64,000 nt of DNA, taken from NCBI RefSeq assembly GCF_000422265.1, contig NZ_KE383813.1, positions 297,919 through 361,918 of the forward strand, read 5' to 3'. The DNA is from Kaistella palustris DSM 21579 (GTDB lineage Bacteria; Bacteroidota; Bacteroidia; Flavobacteriales; Weeksellaceae). This document shows positions 17,590 to 25,684 of the stretch, piece by piece. Under the pieces are notes generated by a model. It was not told the DNA's origin and searched no databases. It was given only the letters and a program-made list of their open reading frames with translations. The position numbers and the translations under genes are program-made. Each line of letters begins with the position of its first letter. The first letter of the stretch is position 1.

Positions 17590-17705
17590 ACCTTCGACTT
17601 TCCCGGAAGTTTTTGTTTTTTTGGCGGCTTTTTCCGCCTTCCGTTCCCGCTTCCCGCGCCGCCTGCGGCGCGGGAGAGCTCCACTCAAGTCGGGCTGTTG
17701 ATTAA
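17590..17705. repeat. GC-rich intergenic hairpin element
   Basis: In the 308-bp gap between M28 and the PIN gene I see no gene. It holds two nested hairpins that are much richer in GC than their surroundings: GGCGG-CTTTTT-CCGCC near 17620, and CCCGCGCCGC-CT-GCGGCGCGGG at 17657-17678, followed by ACTCAAGTCGGGCTG. The type, a structured GC-rich block ending in a GCCCGAC-like box, resembles dispersed intergenic elements of flavobacteria; only one copy of this exact form is seen here. Confidence 0.55.
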
Positions 17706-17723
17706 TTTGCGATTTTTAATCTT

Positions 17724-18131
17724 TTATTTTCGGTATAAATATTCGGTGGCTGTTAAAACCGGTAAACTGACATTTTTGAAATCCTTTTTATTTCTCGTGA
17801 TGATGAGGTCCATTTCATTTTCAAGAGCAGTGTAATATTGAACAGCATCTTCAAAATCAGAAAAATCGGAAACCATCGCCAACTCAAGGATCTTTCCGTC
17901 CAGAGGAAGTATTTCCACAAGGATTTTAAATTTTGCCAAGACCTTTCTGGCTTCACCTTTTAAGTGCTTCTGCAGCAGGAAATGTGTATTGGCAATCGTC
18001 AAAGCGGAAACATATAGGGTTACCAGTTTTTTATCGGCCAGGGTAAACAGTTCCTGGGCACCTTCGAAAAAGCCCGGTCGTTTCTGAAGAAGATCCAAAA
18101 CGATGTTTGTGTCCACGAACAGTTTTTCCAT
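17724..18131 (-). CDS. PIN domain toxin (VapC-like)
   Basis: A 135-residue PIN-fold ribonuclease. The first catalytic Asp is in the N-terminal FVDTNIVLDL, a middle acidic residue lies in SDFEDAVQYY, and the later Asp is in IITRNKKDF. This is the standard PIN arrangement for RNA-cleaving toxins. It overlaps the stop codon of the upstream antitoxin gene by one base (TGATG), so translation is coupled. Together the two form a type II toxin-antitoxin pair, transcribed antitoxin first. RNA target unknown. Confidence 0.85.
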   Translation of the reverse strand: MEKLFVDTNIVLDLLQKRPGFFEGAQELFTLADKKLVTLYVSALTIANTHFLLQKHLKGEARKVLAKFKILVEILPLDGKILELAMVSDFSDFEDAVQYYTALENEMDLIITRNKKDFKNVSLPVLTATEYLYRK

Positions 18132-18373
18132 CAGGAGTATTTTTTATTCAGGTAGGCATAATATTCTTCTTCCGATTCGCCTCCACTTAGGGGTATTACG
18201 CCGGTCAAGCTCTGCACAAGTGGACTGACTTTTTTCGCGTTAGCTTCCTTCTTTATTAATGAATGTAAGTAACTTTCAATAAGTTTTGAAAGGCTTACCT
18301 CGTTCTCTCGCGCATATTCCTTCGCCTGTTCAATGATATTTTTATTGAGGTTTAAGGTCAGTTTTGTATTCAT
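18131..18373 (-). CDS. Antitoxin of the PIN module (DUF6364 / ribbon-helix-helix type)
   Basis: An 80-residue protein. The ATG at 18373 (MNTKLTLNLN) is preferred to an upstream in-frame start because it begins the beta strand of the ribbon-helix-helix DNA-binding fold; the helices follow (EQAKEYARENEVSLSKLIESY). The C-terminal tail (about 50-80), with proline and acidic residues, would wrap the PIN toxin. It should repress its own promoter. It precedes the toxin gene with one-base overlap. Confidence 0.8.
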   Translation of the reverse strand: MNTKLTLNLNKNIIEQAKEYARENEVSLSKLIESYLHSLIKKEANAKKVSPLVQSLTGVIPLSGGESEEEYYAYLNKKYS

Positions 18374-18451
18374 TTCACAATCTTTACGTGTAAAATTAAC
18401 AATTTGATACGTAACCAACAAATATTATCGCATTCAATTTTAAATCCAACT

Positions 18452-21400
18452 TCACTTTTCCACCATTTTCAGCCGCGGCAAACCGATCTCATGCTCCTGC
18501 GGATACGGTTGTCTCCACGTCATACTCACATCTTCATTGATTTTTTTGTGAACTTCATACCGCATTTCTTTATCTTCAGCATAACGCGGGTCCGGGATGA
18601 AAGGCATTTTCGCCATTTTGAAAATCGTAATCGTAGGAAAATGAAAATCCACTTCCACCATTCCGGCTAGCAGATAGCATCCGCCACCCTGAAAGGGATA
18701 TTTCTGTAAATTATCCGGGAAATGGGCAGTGTCGAAAAAATTGCCTTCCACATCGATCCAGGTACCGAAAAACATGGTGCCTTTTTTAGTCGGAACGTGC
18801 TTTCTCGAAATCAGATACGCCAACATTTTTACCTGTTGTTTATGGTATTTCGGCAGATCTTTCGCCATTATATTACCCCGAAATTTTGTCTGCAACAGAT
18901 CAAACGGACTGCAGGAAACAGCAAATCCAAGGATTTCTATTTCATCAAAAGCATCTTCAAACCGGTTTCTTTTCAGGACCGGAAGTTCATATTCCTGCAC
19001 TGGCGTTTCAAAAAAAGTGGGCAAACGATATTCCGGTTTAAAATGAACCATCAACAATCTTGCTTCAATCAGCAACTCATTTTTGGGTTTTCCCGTAAAG
19101 CGAAAAGCGCCCACAAAAATCAGAGTCTGCAGCGTTTCAATCCCCACCGGCACGCGTTTGATGAAATTTTCCAGAGAAGTATAACCGCCATTTTTTCTTC
19201 TTTCATCCGGAATGAAATTCGCGAGTCTGCTTTCCAGTTTTTCAATATGCATCAAACCCAAAAAAACATCTTCGCCATAAACGGTAGTTTCAAATAAACT
19301 CTTATTCACACAGGGATTATGAATTTTTCCACCGCCCATCCTGCATTCATGAACATACACCTCGGTGCGGTAAAAACCACCGCCGTTATTGATGGCGCAC
19401 ACCATAAACTCGATGGGATAATACACCTTTAAATATAAACTCTGGTAACTTTCTACAGCGTAAGAAGCAGAATGCGCCTTGCAGAAAGAATAGCCCGCGA
19501 AGGATTCGATCTGGCGGTAAACTTCCTTAGAAAGTTGTTCCGGATGACCTTTCCGCGCGCAGGATTCGAAGAAATTATCTTTTACTTCCTGAAGTTTTTT
19601 GATGGAGCGTGACTTGCCGCTCATCGCTCTTCGTAAAACATCGCCGTCGTCTGCCGAAACGCCCCCGAAATGCAGGGCAATTTTGATCACATCTTCCTGA
19701 TAGACCATAATTCCGTAAGTTTCGCCAAGTTGCTCTTTAAAAACATCATGAAAATATTCAAACTGCGTCGGATTGTTGTGCCGGAAAATATATTCCCTCA
19801 TCATCCCGCTCTGCGCCACACCGGGACGGATGATCGAGGAAGCCGCTACCAAAGTCGGATAATTTTCGCACTTCAGACGCCGGAGCAACCCGCGCATGGC
19901 CGGACTTTCAATATAAAAACAGCCGATGGTTTTGCCGATAGTTAAATAATCATTACAGTTTTTATCATTTTTAAAGAGCGCTGTTTGGTGGATATCAATG
20001 TCAACGCCCTGATTTTTTTTCACGAGTTTCAAAGTATCATTGATGGTTCCGAGGCCGCGCTGCGAGAGGATATCGAACTTTTCAAAGCCGATATCTTCGG
20101 CTACATTCATATCAAACTGCACGATGGGAAAACCTTTCGGTGGCATTTCCAAAGCGGTATAATTCGTGAGCGGTTCCTGGGAAATAATAATTCCGCAGGA
20201 ATGCATGCTTCTTTGATTCGGGAATTTCTCGAGCAGCATGCCGTATTTCTGCACGAGTTTCACGACTTTATTGTCATCGTGAACTTCCATGGGATTTTTG
20301 GCCAGAACATCGAGTTCTTCTTTTGGCAGACCAAAAGCTTTGCCCACTTCGCGAAAGATCGAGCGGTATTTAAACTCGACATTGGTGCCGCAAAAAGCGA
20401 CGTACTCTTTGCCGTATCTTTTGAAAATGTAAGTCAGGATCTCATCTCTTTCCTGCCAACTCCAGTCGATATCGAAATCCGGTGGATTGTTTCGGTTTTT
20501 GTTCAGGAAACGTTCAAAATAAAGATTGAGTTCGATAGGACAAATTTCTGTAATTCCGAGGCAATAACTCACAATGCTGTTGGCGCCACTGCCGCGACCG
20601 ACATGCAGGAAACCGCGGCTGTTGCTGTATTTCACAATATCCAAAGTGATTAAAAAATAGCCGGCAAAATCCATTTCCTGAATGACTTTCAGTTCCTTTT
20701 CAATACGGTCGATAACGGTTTTTGTCGGTTCCGGATATCTCTTTTTTAAACCTTCATAAGCCAGCAATCTCAGCAGCGCATCATCATCGGCTTTATTTTC
20801 AGTAAAATAAATCTTGTTTTTCGGCGTGGTAAAATCAAAGTCAAAAGAACAGTGATCCAGAATAAACTGCGTGTTTCCCAGGATCTTCGGATATCTTTTA
20901 AATTTTTCTTTGATTTTTTCTAAAGGTTTAAAAGTTTCATTTACCCTGCAGAAATCGTTTTCAGCAAGTTTGGAGATCAAAGTATTCTGATCAATGGCTC
21001 TCAGAATTTTATGCAGGTTGAATTCTTTTTTTGTTTTAAAAGTAATCGGATGCAGCACGACTATCTTATCCAAAAACTTTTGCCACTCCGGCCGGATCAG
21101 CAGATTCAGTTCTTCCGCACGGATGCCGATGAATTCATTTTCCTTTAAAGTTTCCGGGATATTTTGAAGCGGATAAATCACAAAAACTTTTTCGAAATCC
21201 GGTGAAACCTGCGGCAGATCGGCTCCTTCGCAATTGTAGTTCGTCAGCAGGCGGTTGATTTCGGCGATTCCGGTTGCATCTTTTGCAATGGTAATATAAA
21301 GGAGTTGATTTTCCCGCCGGATTTCTACGCCAACGATGGGTTTGATGCCGGATCTTTCACATTCTTTTTTAAAATCATAAATCGCGGTAACGGTATTGAT

Positions 21401-21511
21401 GTCTGTCAGAGCCAGTTCTTTCGCACCGGAATCCACGGCCTGCTTCACCAGTTCTTCAACCGATAAAGTGCCGTAACGCAGGCTGTGGTATGTGTGAGAG
21501 TTTAGAAACAT
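18452..21511 (-). CDS. DNA polymerase III alpha-like subunit (DnaE-type, probably accessory/error-prone)
   Basis: A 1019-residue C-family polymerase, shorter than a replicative DnaE1. It has an N-terminal PHP domain beginning FLNSHTYHSLRYG, where the usual metal-binding His-x-His motif is altered; the palm with catalytic PDFDID and the later FDMNVAED; fingers/helix-hairpin-helix region (GYSFCKAHSASYA); and a C-terminal OB-like part. Two genes away lie DinB and an S24 repressor, as in bacterial inducible mutagenesis groups where a second DnaE works with a Y-family polymerase. I infer a translesion role; a replicative role is not excluded because no other DnaE is visible in this window. Confidence 0.85.
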   Translation of the reverse strand: MFLNSHTYHSLRYGTLSVEELVKQAVDSGAKELALTDINTVTAIYDFKKECERSGIKPIVGVEIRRENQLLYITIAKDATGIAEINRLLTNYNCEGADLPQVSPDFEKVFVIYPLQNIPETLKENEFIGIRAEELNLLIRPEWQKFLDKIVVLHPITFKTKKEFNLHKILRAIDQNTLISKLAENDFCRVNETFKPLEKIKEKFKRYPKILGNTQFILDHCSFDFDFTTPKNKIYFTENKADDDALLRLLAYEGLKKRYPEPTKTVIDRIEKELKVIQEMDFAGYFLITLDIVKYSNSRGFLHVGRGSGANSIVSYCLGITEICPIELNLYFERFLNKNRNNPPDFDIDWSWQERDEILTYIFKRYGKEYVAFCGTNVEFKYRSIFREVGKAFGLPKEELDVLAKNPMEVHDDNKVVKLVQKYGMLLEKFPNQRSMHSCGIIISQEPLTNYTALEMPPKGFPIVQFDMNVAEDIGFEKFDILSQRGLGTINDTLKLVKKNQGVDIDIHQTALFKNDKNCNDYLTIGKTIGCFYIESPAMRGLLRRLKCENYPTLVAASSIIRPGVAQSGMMREYIFRHNNPTQFEYFHDVFKEQLGETYGIMVYQEDVIKIALHFGGVSADDGDVLRRAMSGKSRSIKKLQEVKDNFFESCARKGHPEQLSKEVYRQIESFAGYSFCKAHSASYAVESYQSLYLKVYYPIEFMVCAINNGGGFYRTEVYVHECRMGGGKIHNPCVNKSLFETTVYGEDVFLGLMHIEKLESRLANFIPDERRKNGGYTSLENFIKRVPVGIETLQTLIFVGAFRFTGKPKNELLIEARLLMVHFKPEYRLPTFFETPVQEYELPVLKRNRFEDAFDEIEILGFAVSCSPFDLLQTKFRGNIMAKDLPKYHKQQVKMLAYLISRKHVPTKKGTMFFGTWIDVEGNFFDTAHFPDNLQKYPFQGGGCYLLAGMVEVDFHFPTITIFKMAKMPFIPDPRYAEDKEMRYEVHKKINEDVSMTWRQPYPQEHEIGLPRLKMVEK

Positions 21512-21574
21512 TTTTTAGATGATAGACGGATAGACAAGAGATGAAGATTCAGAAGTTGTAAAAATGCATTTTTT

Positions 21575-21776
21575 GGTCTTTTGTCTTGAAACAAAAGAAC
21601 CATCCGCCGCGGCGGACAAGACTGGAAATTCAGCTAAAATTTGAATTTAAATCCTAAAATTCCCCAAACTCGCGCGATACAAAATATAGCCTTTTAATAA
21701 GAATTATTGCGCGCTCAAACAGTGGGAATTTTTTAACGGGTTTTAATTCAATTTTCTTAACGCTTCCGTTTCCTAA
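21575..21776 (+). repeat. Dispersed intergenic repeat, copy A
   Basis: The 423-bp gap between dnaE-like and higA has no gene. It contains a roughly 200-bp element also found at 44582-44786. Shared blocks in the same order and spacing are CTTTTGTCTTGAAA, AAAGAACC, TCCGCCGC, CGGACAAG, CCCCAAA, CGCGCGATA, GCGCTCAAACAGTGGGAATT and TTTCTTAACGC. It starts with a small hairpin (TCTTTTGT-CTTGA-AACAAAAGA). No coding frame is conserved between copies. Confidence 0.8.
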
Positions 21777-21934
21777 AGTCAGAAAAAACTCTTCGTAATT
21801 AAAAATATCTCTCTGAAATTAAAAATTTCACATCCTTCTTAATTCTACAGTAGGGAAAATGAACTTACCGCTTTTTGGTATTTTTGAGCTTTAAAAAAAG
21901 GAAACTTTGGGATTTTGTGGTTAAAAATCAATTA

Positions 21935-22249
21935 CTATTCCCCTACACTTATATTTAAATTGGGTAATTCTACCTGTAATTTTACTTTAGCTTTTAAAGC
22001 AGTAAAAACTTTTAATAAGGTATCTATTGTTGCATTATTGGCATTACTTTCCAGTCTGGATATTTGAGCTTTTTGTACGCCTATTAATTTCCCTAATTCT
22101 TCCTGGGTCAAATTCCTTTCAATTCGGGTTTCTTTTATCGCCTTACCAATTAGGTCCATTTTAAGTTCATACTCAAACAAGTCACGTTCCGGTGTACCAA
22201 TCTCTCCTATTAATCGATCTTGTACTTGATTTAAAGTATAGATTTTCAT
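21935..22249 (-). CDS. HigA-like XRE antitoxin (module 1)
   Basis: A 104-residue antitoxin. The start is the ATG at 22249 (MKIYTLNQVQD); the longer open frame upstream would run back into the toxin gene. A helix-turn-helix of XRE type lies in the second half (LTQEELGKLIGVQKAQISRLE). It follows the toxin gene by 7 bp, giving the reversed toxin-first order of HigBA systems. It is a clear homologue of the antitoxin at 52355 (same IGTPxRDxFExEL segment and HTH). The likely operator is the palindrome at 22636-22659. Confidence 0.88.
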   Translation of the reverse strand: MKIYTLNQVQDRLIGEIGTPERDLFEYELKMDLIGKAIKETRIERNLTQEELGKLIGVQKAQISRLESNANNATIDTLLKVFTALKAKVKLQVELPNLNISVGE

Positions 22250-22256
22250 TTTATTC

Positions 22257-22604
22257 TTATTTTTTAATTTGTTGTTCTGTAAAATATTTAGCTCTTGCAT
22301 TAGTTGCTTTTTCAACTTCATTATCAGGAATTTTACTTCTCTTTTTTATAAATCCATGGGTTGCAATAACCAGGGTTTGCGTAGATGAAGTTTTATCCCA
22401 AAATGCCAGAAGCCGATATTGAAGACCCTGATAAAGCGTTCTAAATTCCCAAATTTCATCGGTTAATTTTTTGAAAAGTTCCGGATCCCGATTTACCTGA
22501 GATTTACGAATATTGTAAAGAATTTTTTCATAATGCTTTTTTTCCAGTCCACTTAAAAACTCAAACGCCTCATCCAAAAAAATAATTTCAAAAAGATTCT
22601 TCAT
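22257..22604 (-). CDS. HigB/RelE-family toxin (module 1)
   Basis: A 115-residue RelE-fold protein, with the family core KILYNIRKSQ...ELFKKL and IWEFRTLYQGLQYRLLAFWD, then the C-terminal TLVIATHGFIKKRSKIP strand-helix typical of the phage Gp49/HigB branch. Such toxins cleave mRNA on the ribosome. The product has the same length as the toxin at 52008 and is homologous from end to end. It is preceded by an exact TATCTTTG -7 box and a near-perfect palindrome. Confidence 0.88.
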   Translation of the reverse strand: MKNLFEIIFLDEAFEFLSGLEKKHYEKILYNIRKSQVNRDPELFKKLTDEIWEFRTLYQGLQYRLLAFWDKTSSTQTLVIATHGFIKKRSKIPDNEVEKATNARAKYFTEQQIKK

Positions 22605-22624
22605 TTATGAAATATTTAGTAAAT

Positions 22625-22632
22625 CAAAGATA
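22625..22632 (-). promoter_or_regulatory. Promoter -7 box of HigBA module 1
   Basis: TATCTTTG on the minus strand, an exact TAnnTTTG match, 20 bp upstream of the toxin ATG, giving a leader of about 14 nt. Confidence 0.6.
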
Positions 22633-22635
22633 ATT

Positions 22636-22659
22636 AAAGTTTCGTTATAATGAAACTTT
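22636..22659. promoter_or_regulatory. Palindromic operator of HigBA module 1
   Basis: A 24-bp near-perfect palindrome with arms AAAGTTTC and GAAACTTT around an 8-bp TA-rich centre. It fills the spacer between the -33 region and the -7 box, the expected site for HigA autorepression. Module 2 has the same GTTTC-N8-GAAA arrangement in the same place. Confidence 0.65.
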
Positions 22660-22711
22660 ATTTAATATCGTGTTCTATATTCTATTAATGAACCAGGGAA
22701 ATTTTATACAC

Positions 22712-23860
22712 TCAACACACCAATTCAAATCCCGAAGCTCTACCCACCGCATTTTTGCCAAAACGGTTTTTCATGCGGTCCATGGCCTGGTAAAGATTGA
22801 TGAGCTGTTCGCTGTCTTCAAATAAATTCATTTGATAGGTACCGTGAACTAAGTTTGTAAACCTTAATCCTACCAAGCGCAGACGCATTCTTCGCGTATA
22901 CAGTTTATCAAAAAGATCCAGGGCTACGCGGGCTAAAGTATGATCAATGGAGGTGTAGGAAACTTTTGCCTGTTTGGTTTCGGTATCGAAATTGGCATAA
23001 CGTATTTTTAAAACTACGGTGGAAGTCAGCCATTTTTCCTGCCGCAGCTGGTACGCTAAAGATTCTGCCATACCCGAGATCAGCCGCCTGACTTCGAAAA
23101 CATCCATGGTATCATCGGTAAAGGTGTGTTCGGTGCCCAAAGATTTTCTCTCCGAATACGGAACAACCGGAGTAAGATCGATGCCGTTGGCTTTTTTCCA
23201 GAGTTCGCCGCCGTTTTTACCAATCATCTGCTGCAAAACCAAAACCGGCATATCTGCCAAAGTCTGAATAGTTCTGATGCCGACACGCGAAAGAAGCTGA
23301 AAGGTCACATCGCCGACCATAGGAATTTTCCGTACCGATAAAGGATTCAGGAAACTTTTGGTATGTTGGGCGGGAATTTCAAATCTTCCCACAGGTTTTG
23401 ATTCTCCTGTGCCTATTTTCGACACTGTTTTATTCGTCGATAAGGCAAAACTGATCGGCAATCCCGTATTTTTCGTTACTGAGTCAGCAATTTCTTTCGT
23501 CCACTGGTAACACCCAAAAAACTGGTCCATACCCGAGAGGTCCATATAAAATTCATCGATGCTGGCTTTTTCCAGAACAGGAACTTTTTCCTGAATGATT
23601 TCGGTGACTTCTTTTGAGAATTTTGAATAGCGTTCGTAATCGCCGCGAATTACTTTTGCTTCGGGACATAACCGCATCGCCATTTTAATCGGCATGGCAG
23701 AACGCACGCCGAAATACCGCGCTTCATAAGAACAGGACGCTACTACTCCACGGTCGCCACCACCGATGATGACGGGGATTCCGTTGAGTTTCGATTCCTG
23801 TAATCTTTCACAGGACACAAAAAAAGTATCCAGATCCATGTGTACAATTGCTCTTTCCAT
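22712..23860 (-). CDS. Y-family DNA polymerase (DinB / Pol IV-like)
   Basis: A 382-residue translesion polymerase. Catalytic residues are intact: D9 and D11 in MDLDTFF, and the S100-I-D-E103 motif. The palm, fingers, thumb (helix-hairpin-helix near RKIPMVGDVT) and little finger are all present. The motif QMNLF at 343-347 fits the beta-clamp-binding consensus QxxLF, so DnaN is its probable partner. It is divergent from the S24 repressor gene, 62 bp away, with a shared dyad. The TAATTTTG box lies only 5 bp from the ATG, implying a leaderless or nearly leaderless message. Confidence 0.92.
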   Translation of the reverse strand: MERAIVHMDLDTFFVSCERLQESKLNGIPVIIGGGDRGVVASCSYEARYFGVRSAMPIKMAMRLCPEAKVIRGDYERYSKFSKEVTEIIQEKVPVLEKASIDEFYMDLSGMDQFFGCYQWTKEIADSVTKNTGLPISFALSTNKTVSKIGTGESKPVGRFEIPAQHTKSFLNPLSVRKIPMVGDVTFQLLSRVGIRTIQTLADMPVLVLQQMIGKNGGELWKKANGIDLTPVVPYSERKSLGTEHTFTDDTMDVFEVRRLISGMAESLAYQLRQEKWLTSTVVLKIRYANFDTETKQAKVSYTSIDHTLARVALDLFDKLYTRRMRLRLVGLRFTNLVHGTYQMNLFEDSEQLINLYQAMDRMKNRFGKNAVGRASGFELVC

Positions 23861-23865
23861 GGGAA

Positions 23866-23873
23866 CAAAATTA
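23866..23873 (-). promoter_or_regulatory. Candidate -7 box for dinB
   Basis: TAATTTTG on the minus strand fits TAnnTTTG. Transcription would begin about at the dinB ATG (23860). Confidence 0.45.
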
Positions 23874-23881
23874 GTATGATT

Positions 23882-23912
23882 TATATCAAATTTTTGTATA
23901 TTTGTTGATATA
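23882..23912. promoter_or_regulatory. Dyad operator in the dinB / S24 divergent promoter
   Basis: Inverted repeat TATATCAA - N15 - TTGATATA. Its right arm directly follows the TATATTTG box (23897-23904) of the repressor gene and its left arm lies upstream of the dinB box. This is a plausible binding site for the XRE/S24 protein, controlling both directions. Inference from position and symmetry. Confidence 0.6.
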
Positions 23913-23922
23913 ATTTATAGCA

Positions 23923-24684
23923 ATGTCAGTTTTATCAGATAACATGCGGTATTTGAGGGCGCAACAAAAATCCTCGCAACAGAAAGTCGCCGATGACCTT
24001 CTCATCACCCGCGGCCGGTATGCCAAATATGAAGACGGCGCCACAGAACCGCCCATTGAGATCCTTCTGCGGATCTCCAAGTATTACCGCGTAAGTATTG
24101 ATTTACTCGTGGGAATGGATGTGCGTAAATACCCTTTAGAAAAAATGTTAAAACTGCCGGACAACCGAATAATACTGCCTATTATGGTTGATGAAAAAGG
24201 CGAAAACCAGATTGAAATCATTCCGGAAAAAGCCCAGATGGGTTATCTGCAGGGTTACAGCGATCCCGAATATATCGAGAAACTCCAGACCATCTCACTT
24301 CCTTTTCTGCGAAACGGGAAATTCCGCGCGTTTCCGGCAAGTGGAGATTCCATGCCGCCCTTTAAGGACGGAACTTTTATCGTGGGAAAATATGTGGAAA
24401 ATGTAAATGAGCTGAAAAAAGGGAAAACCTATATCTTCATCACCCAAAATGAAGGCGTGGTGTACAAAAGATTTGAAAAGAAAACCACCAGAAATATTAC
24501 GGTGAGTTCCGACAATCCACTGTATAAGCCTTATGATATTAAACTTTCGGAGCTGGTTGAAATCTGGGAATATGCATGCAGCATCAACACGGCAGAATTT
24601 GAAACCGAAACTTTGGATATGATGACGGTGAAGGACATGTTTCTAAGTTTGAAGAAGGAAATTGATTTGATCAAAGCGCAGTAA
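23923..24684 (+). CDS. XRE-family / S24 LexA-like transcriptional repressor
   Basis: A 253-residue protein with an N-terminal XRE helix-turn-helix (about 5-62) and a C-terminal S24 peptidase-like domain. The catalytic dyad of LexA/CI proteins is present: S143 in SGDSMPPF and K182 in VVYKRF. I see no Ala-Gly or Cys-Gly pair in the linker where LexA is normally cut, so self-cleavage is uncertain. A short helical tail follows (about 225-253). It is divergent from dinB across a dyad-symmetric promoter and probably represses both itself and dinB. Bacteroidota commonly lack classical LexA, so this may be the local SOS-like regulator. Confidence 0.88.
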   Translation: MSVLSDNMRYLRAQQKSSQQKVADDLLITRGRYAKYEDGATEPPIEILLRISKYYRVSIDLLVGMDVRKYPLEKMLKLPDNRIILPIMVDEKGENQIEIIPEKAQMGYLQGYSDPEYIEKLQTISLPFLRNGKFRAFPASGDSMPPFKDGTFIVGKYVENVNELKKGKTYIFITQNEGVVYKRFEKKTTRNITVSSDNPLYKPYDIKLSELVEIWEYACSINTAEFETETLDMMTVKDMFLSLKKEIDLIKAQ

Positions 24685-24710
24685 ACCGCAAAACATTAAC
24701 ACAAAAAAAA

Positions 24711-25592
24711 CTAGGATAAACCGGCAAATTTTTTCCTAAAATTATTCGGACTTTCCTGAGTGATTTTTTTAAAGTATTTCCCAAAATGCGACTTATCGGA
24801 AAAACCAAGTTCAAAAGAAATTTCCGTAACGGAAAGATCAGTATTCAGCAGCAGTCTTTCTGCCTCCAGAATCACACGGTTCTGAATATAATTTTCTGCC
24901 GAGATATCGAATTTTTCTTTAATTAAAGCATTCAGATAATTCGCGGAAATGGCCAATTTCTGGGAATAATCTGAAGTTCTTTTGAGTTCCTTAAAATGAA
25001 TTTCAACCAGATTCTTAAAATCTTCGATATAAGAATTCTTCCGGTTGGTCTTGAAGCCGATATAATCCGGATTTTCGGTCTTCCGGATGTATTTCAACAT
25101 AGACGCCTTTAATAACAAACAGATAATTTCCTGACCTAAAACTTCTGCACGCGTGAATTCCCTTTTAATATCCGCAATGCCTGCACGGAAATGGGCAAAG
25201 TCATTTTTGGAGAAGTCACGAAAAAAAGGCAAGTTCGAAAATGCGGTATCGTTCCGGATCTTTCGGTTGCCCGTATAAATCAAATTATAAAAAGAACGCG
25301 TAAAAAGCACCGCCTCTCCCCGGAAATTCTCAACCTCAGAAAAAGAAAAAACCTGTCCGTAATCGCCAAAAAAAACACGGCCCTTCTGCAGCGCATGTGC
25401 CTGATGATCAATGCGCAAAGTACCCGAACCGCTTTCTACCAAAAGCAATGTGTAAAATTTTGTTTTAAAGGAATTCTGGGCAGAAAACACCGAAACCAAA
25501 TCTGAAACATTGAGCAGAAGAAATTCACCTTGAAAAGAAAAAGGATGTTTCAAAGAATCTATTGTAAGAGAATTAATACGGGAACGCGCCAT
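24711..25592 (-). CDS. AraC family transcriptional regulator
   Basis: A 293-residue regulator; the ATG at 25592 (MARSRINSLT) is preferred because a TATCTTTG box with TTTG 17 bp before it lies just upstream, inside the longer open frame. The C-terminal third holds the two helix-turn-helix motifs of AraC proteins (SANYLNALIKEKF and VTEISFELGFSDKSHFGKYFKK). The N-terminal part is a cupin-like sensing region with no recognisable ligand. It stands alone; the target is unknown. Confidence 0.88.
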   Translation of the reverse strand: MARSRINSLTIDSLKHPFSFQGEFLLLNVSDLVSVFSAQNSFKTKFYTLLLVESGSGTLRIDHQAHALQKGRVFFGDYGQVFSFSEVENFRGEAVLFTRSFYNLIYTGNRKIRNDTAFSNLPFFRDFSKNDFAHFRAGIADIKREFTRAEVLGQEIICLLLKASMLKYIRKTENPDYIGFKTNRKNSYIEDFKNLVEIHFKELKRTSDYSQKLAISANYLNALIKEKFDISAENYIQNRVILEAERLLLNTDLSVTEISFELGFSDKSHFGKYFKKITQESPNNFRKKFAGLS

Positions 25593-25684
25593 TGAGGTCT
25601 GTTTTACATCTTTAACAAAGATAAAACAAACCAGATAAAACAAATAATTTCATCTAAATTCGGGGTAAGTCTTGTGACAAAAAA

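Noticed and set aside
19985-20653. Long plus-strand frame of 222 codons
   Set aside because: It is antisense to the DnaE-like gene, without a domain or a promoter of its own; a shadow of real coding sequence.
23923-24684. Naming the S24 protein LexA
   Set aside because: XRE-type DNA-binding domain and absence of an evident Ala-Gly cleavage site; it is LexA-like only in the S24 domain.
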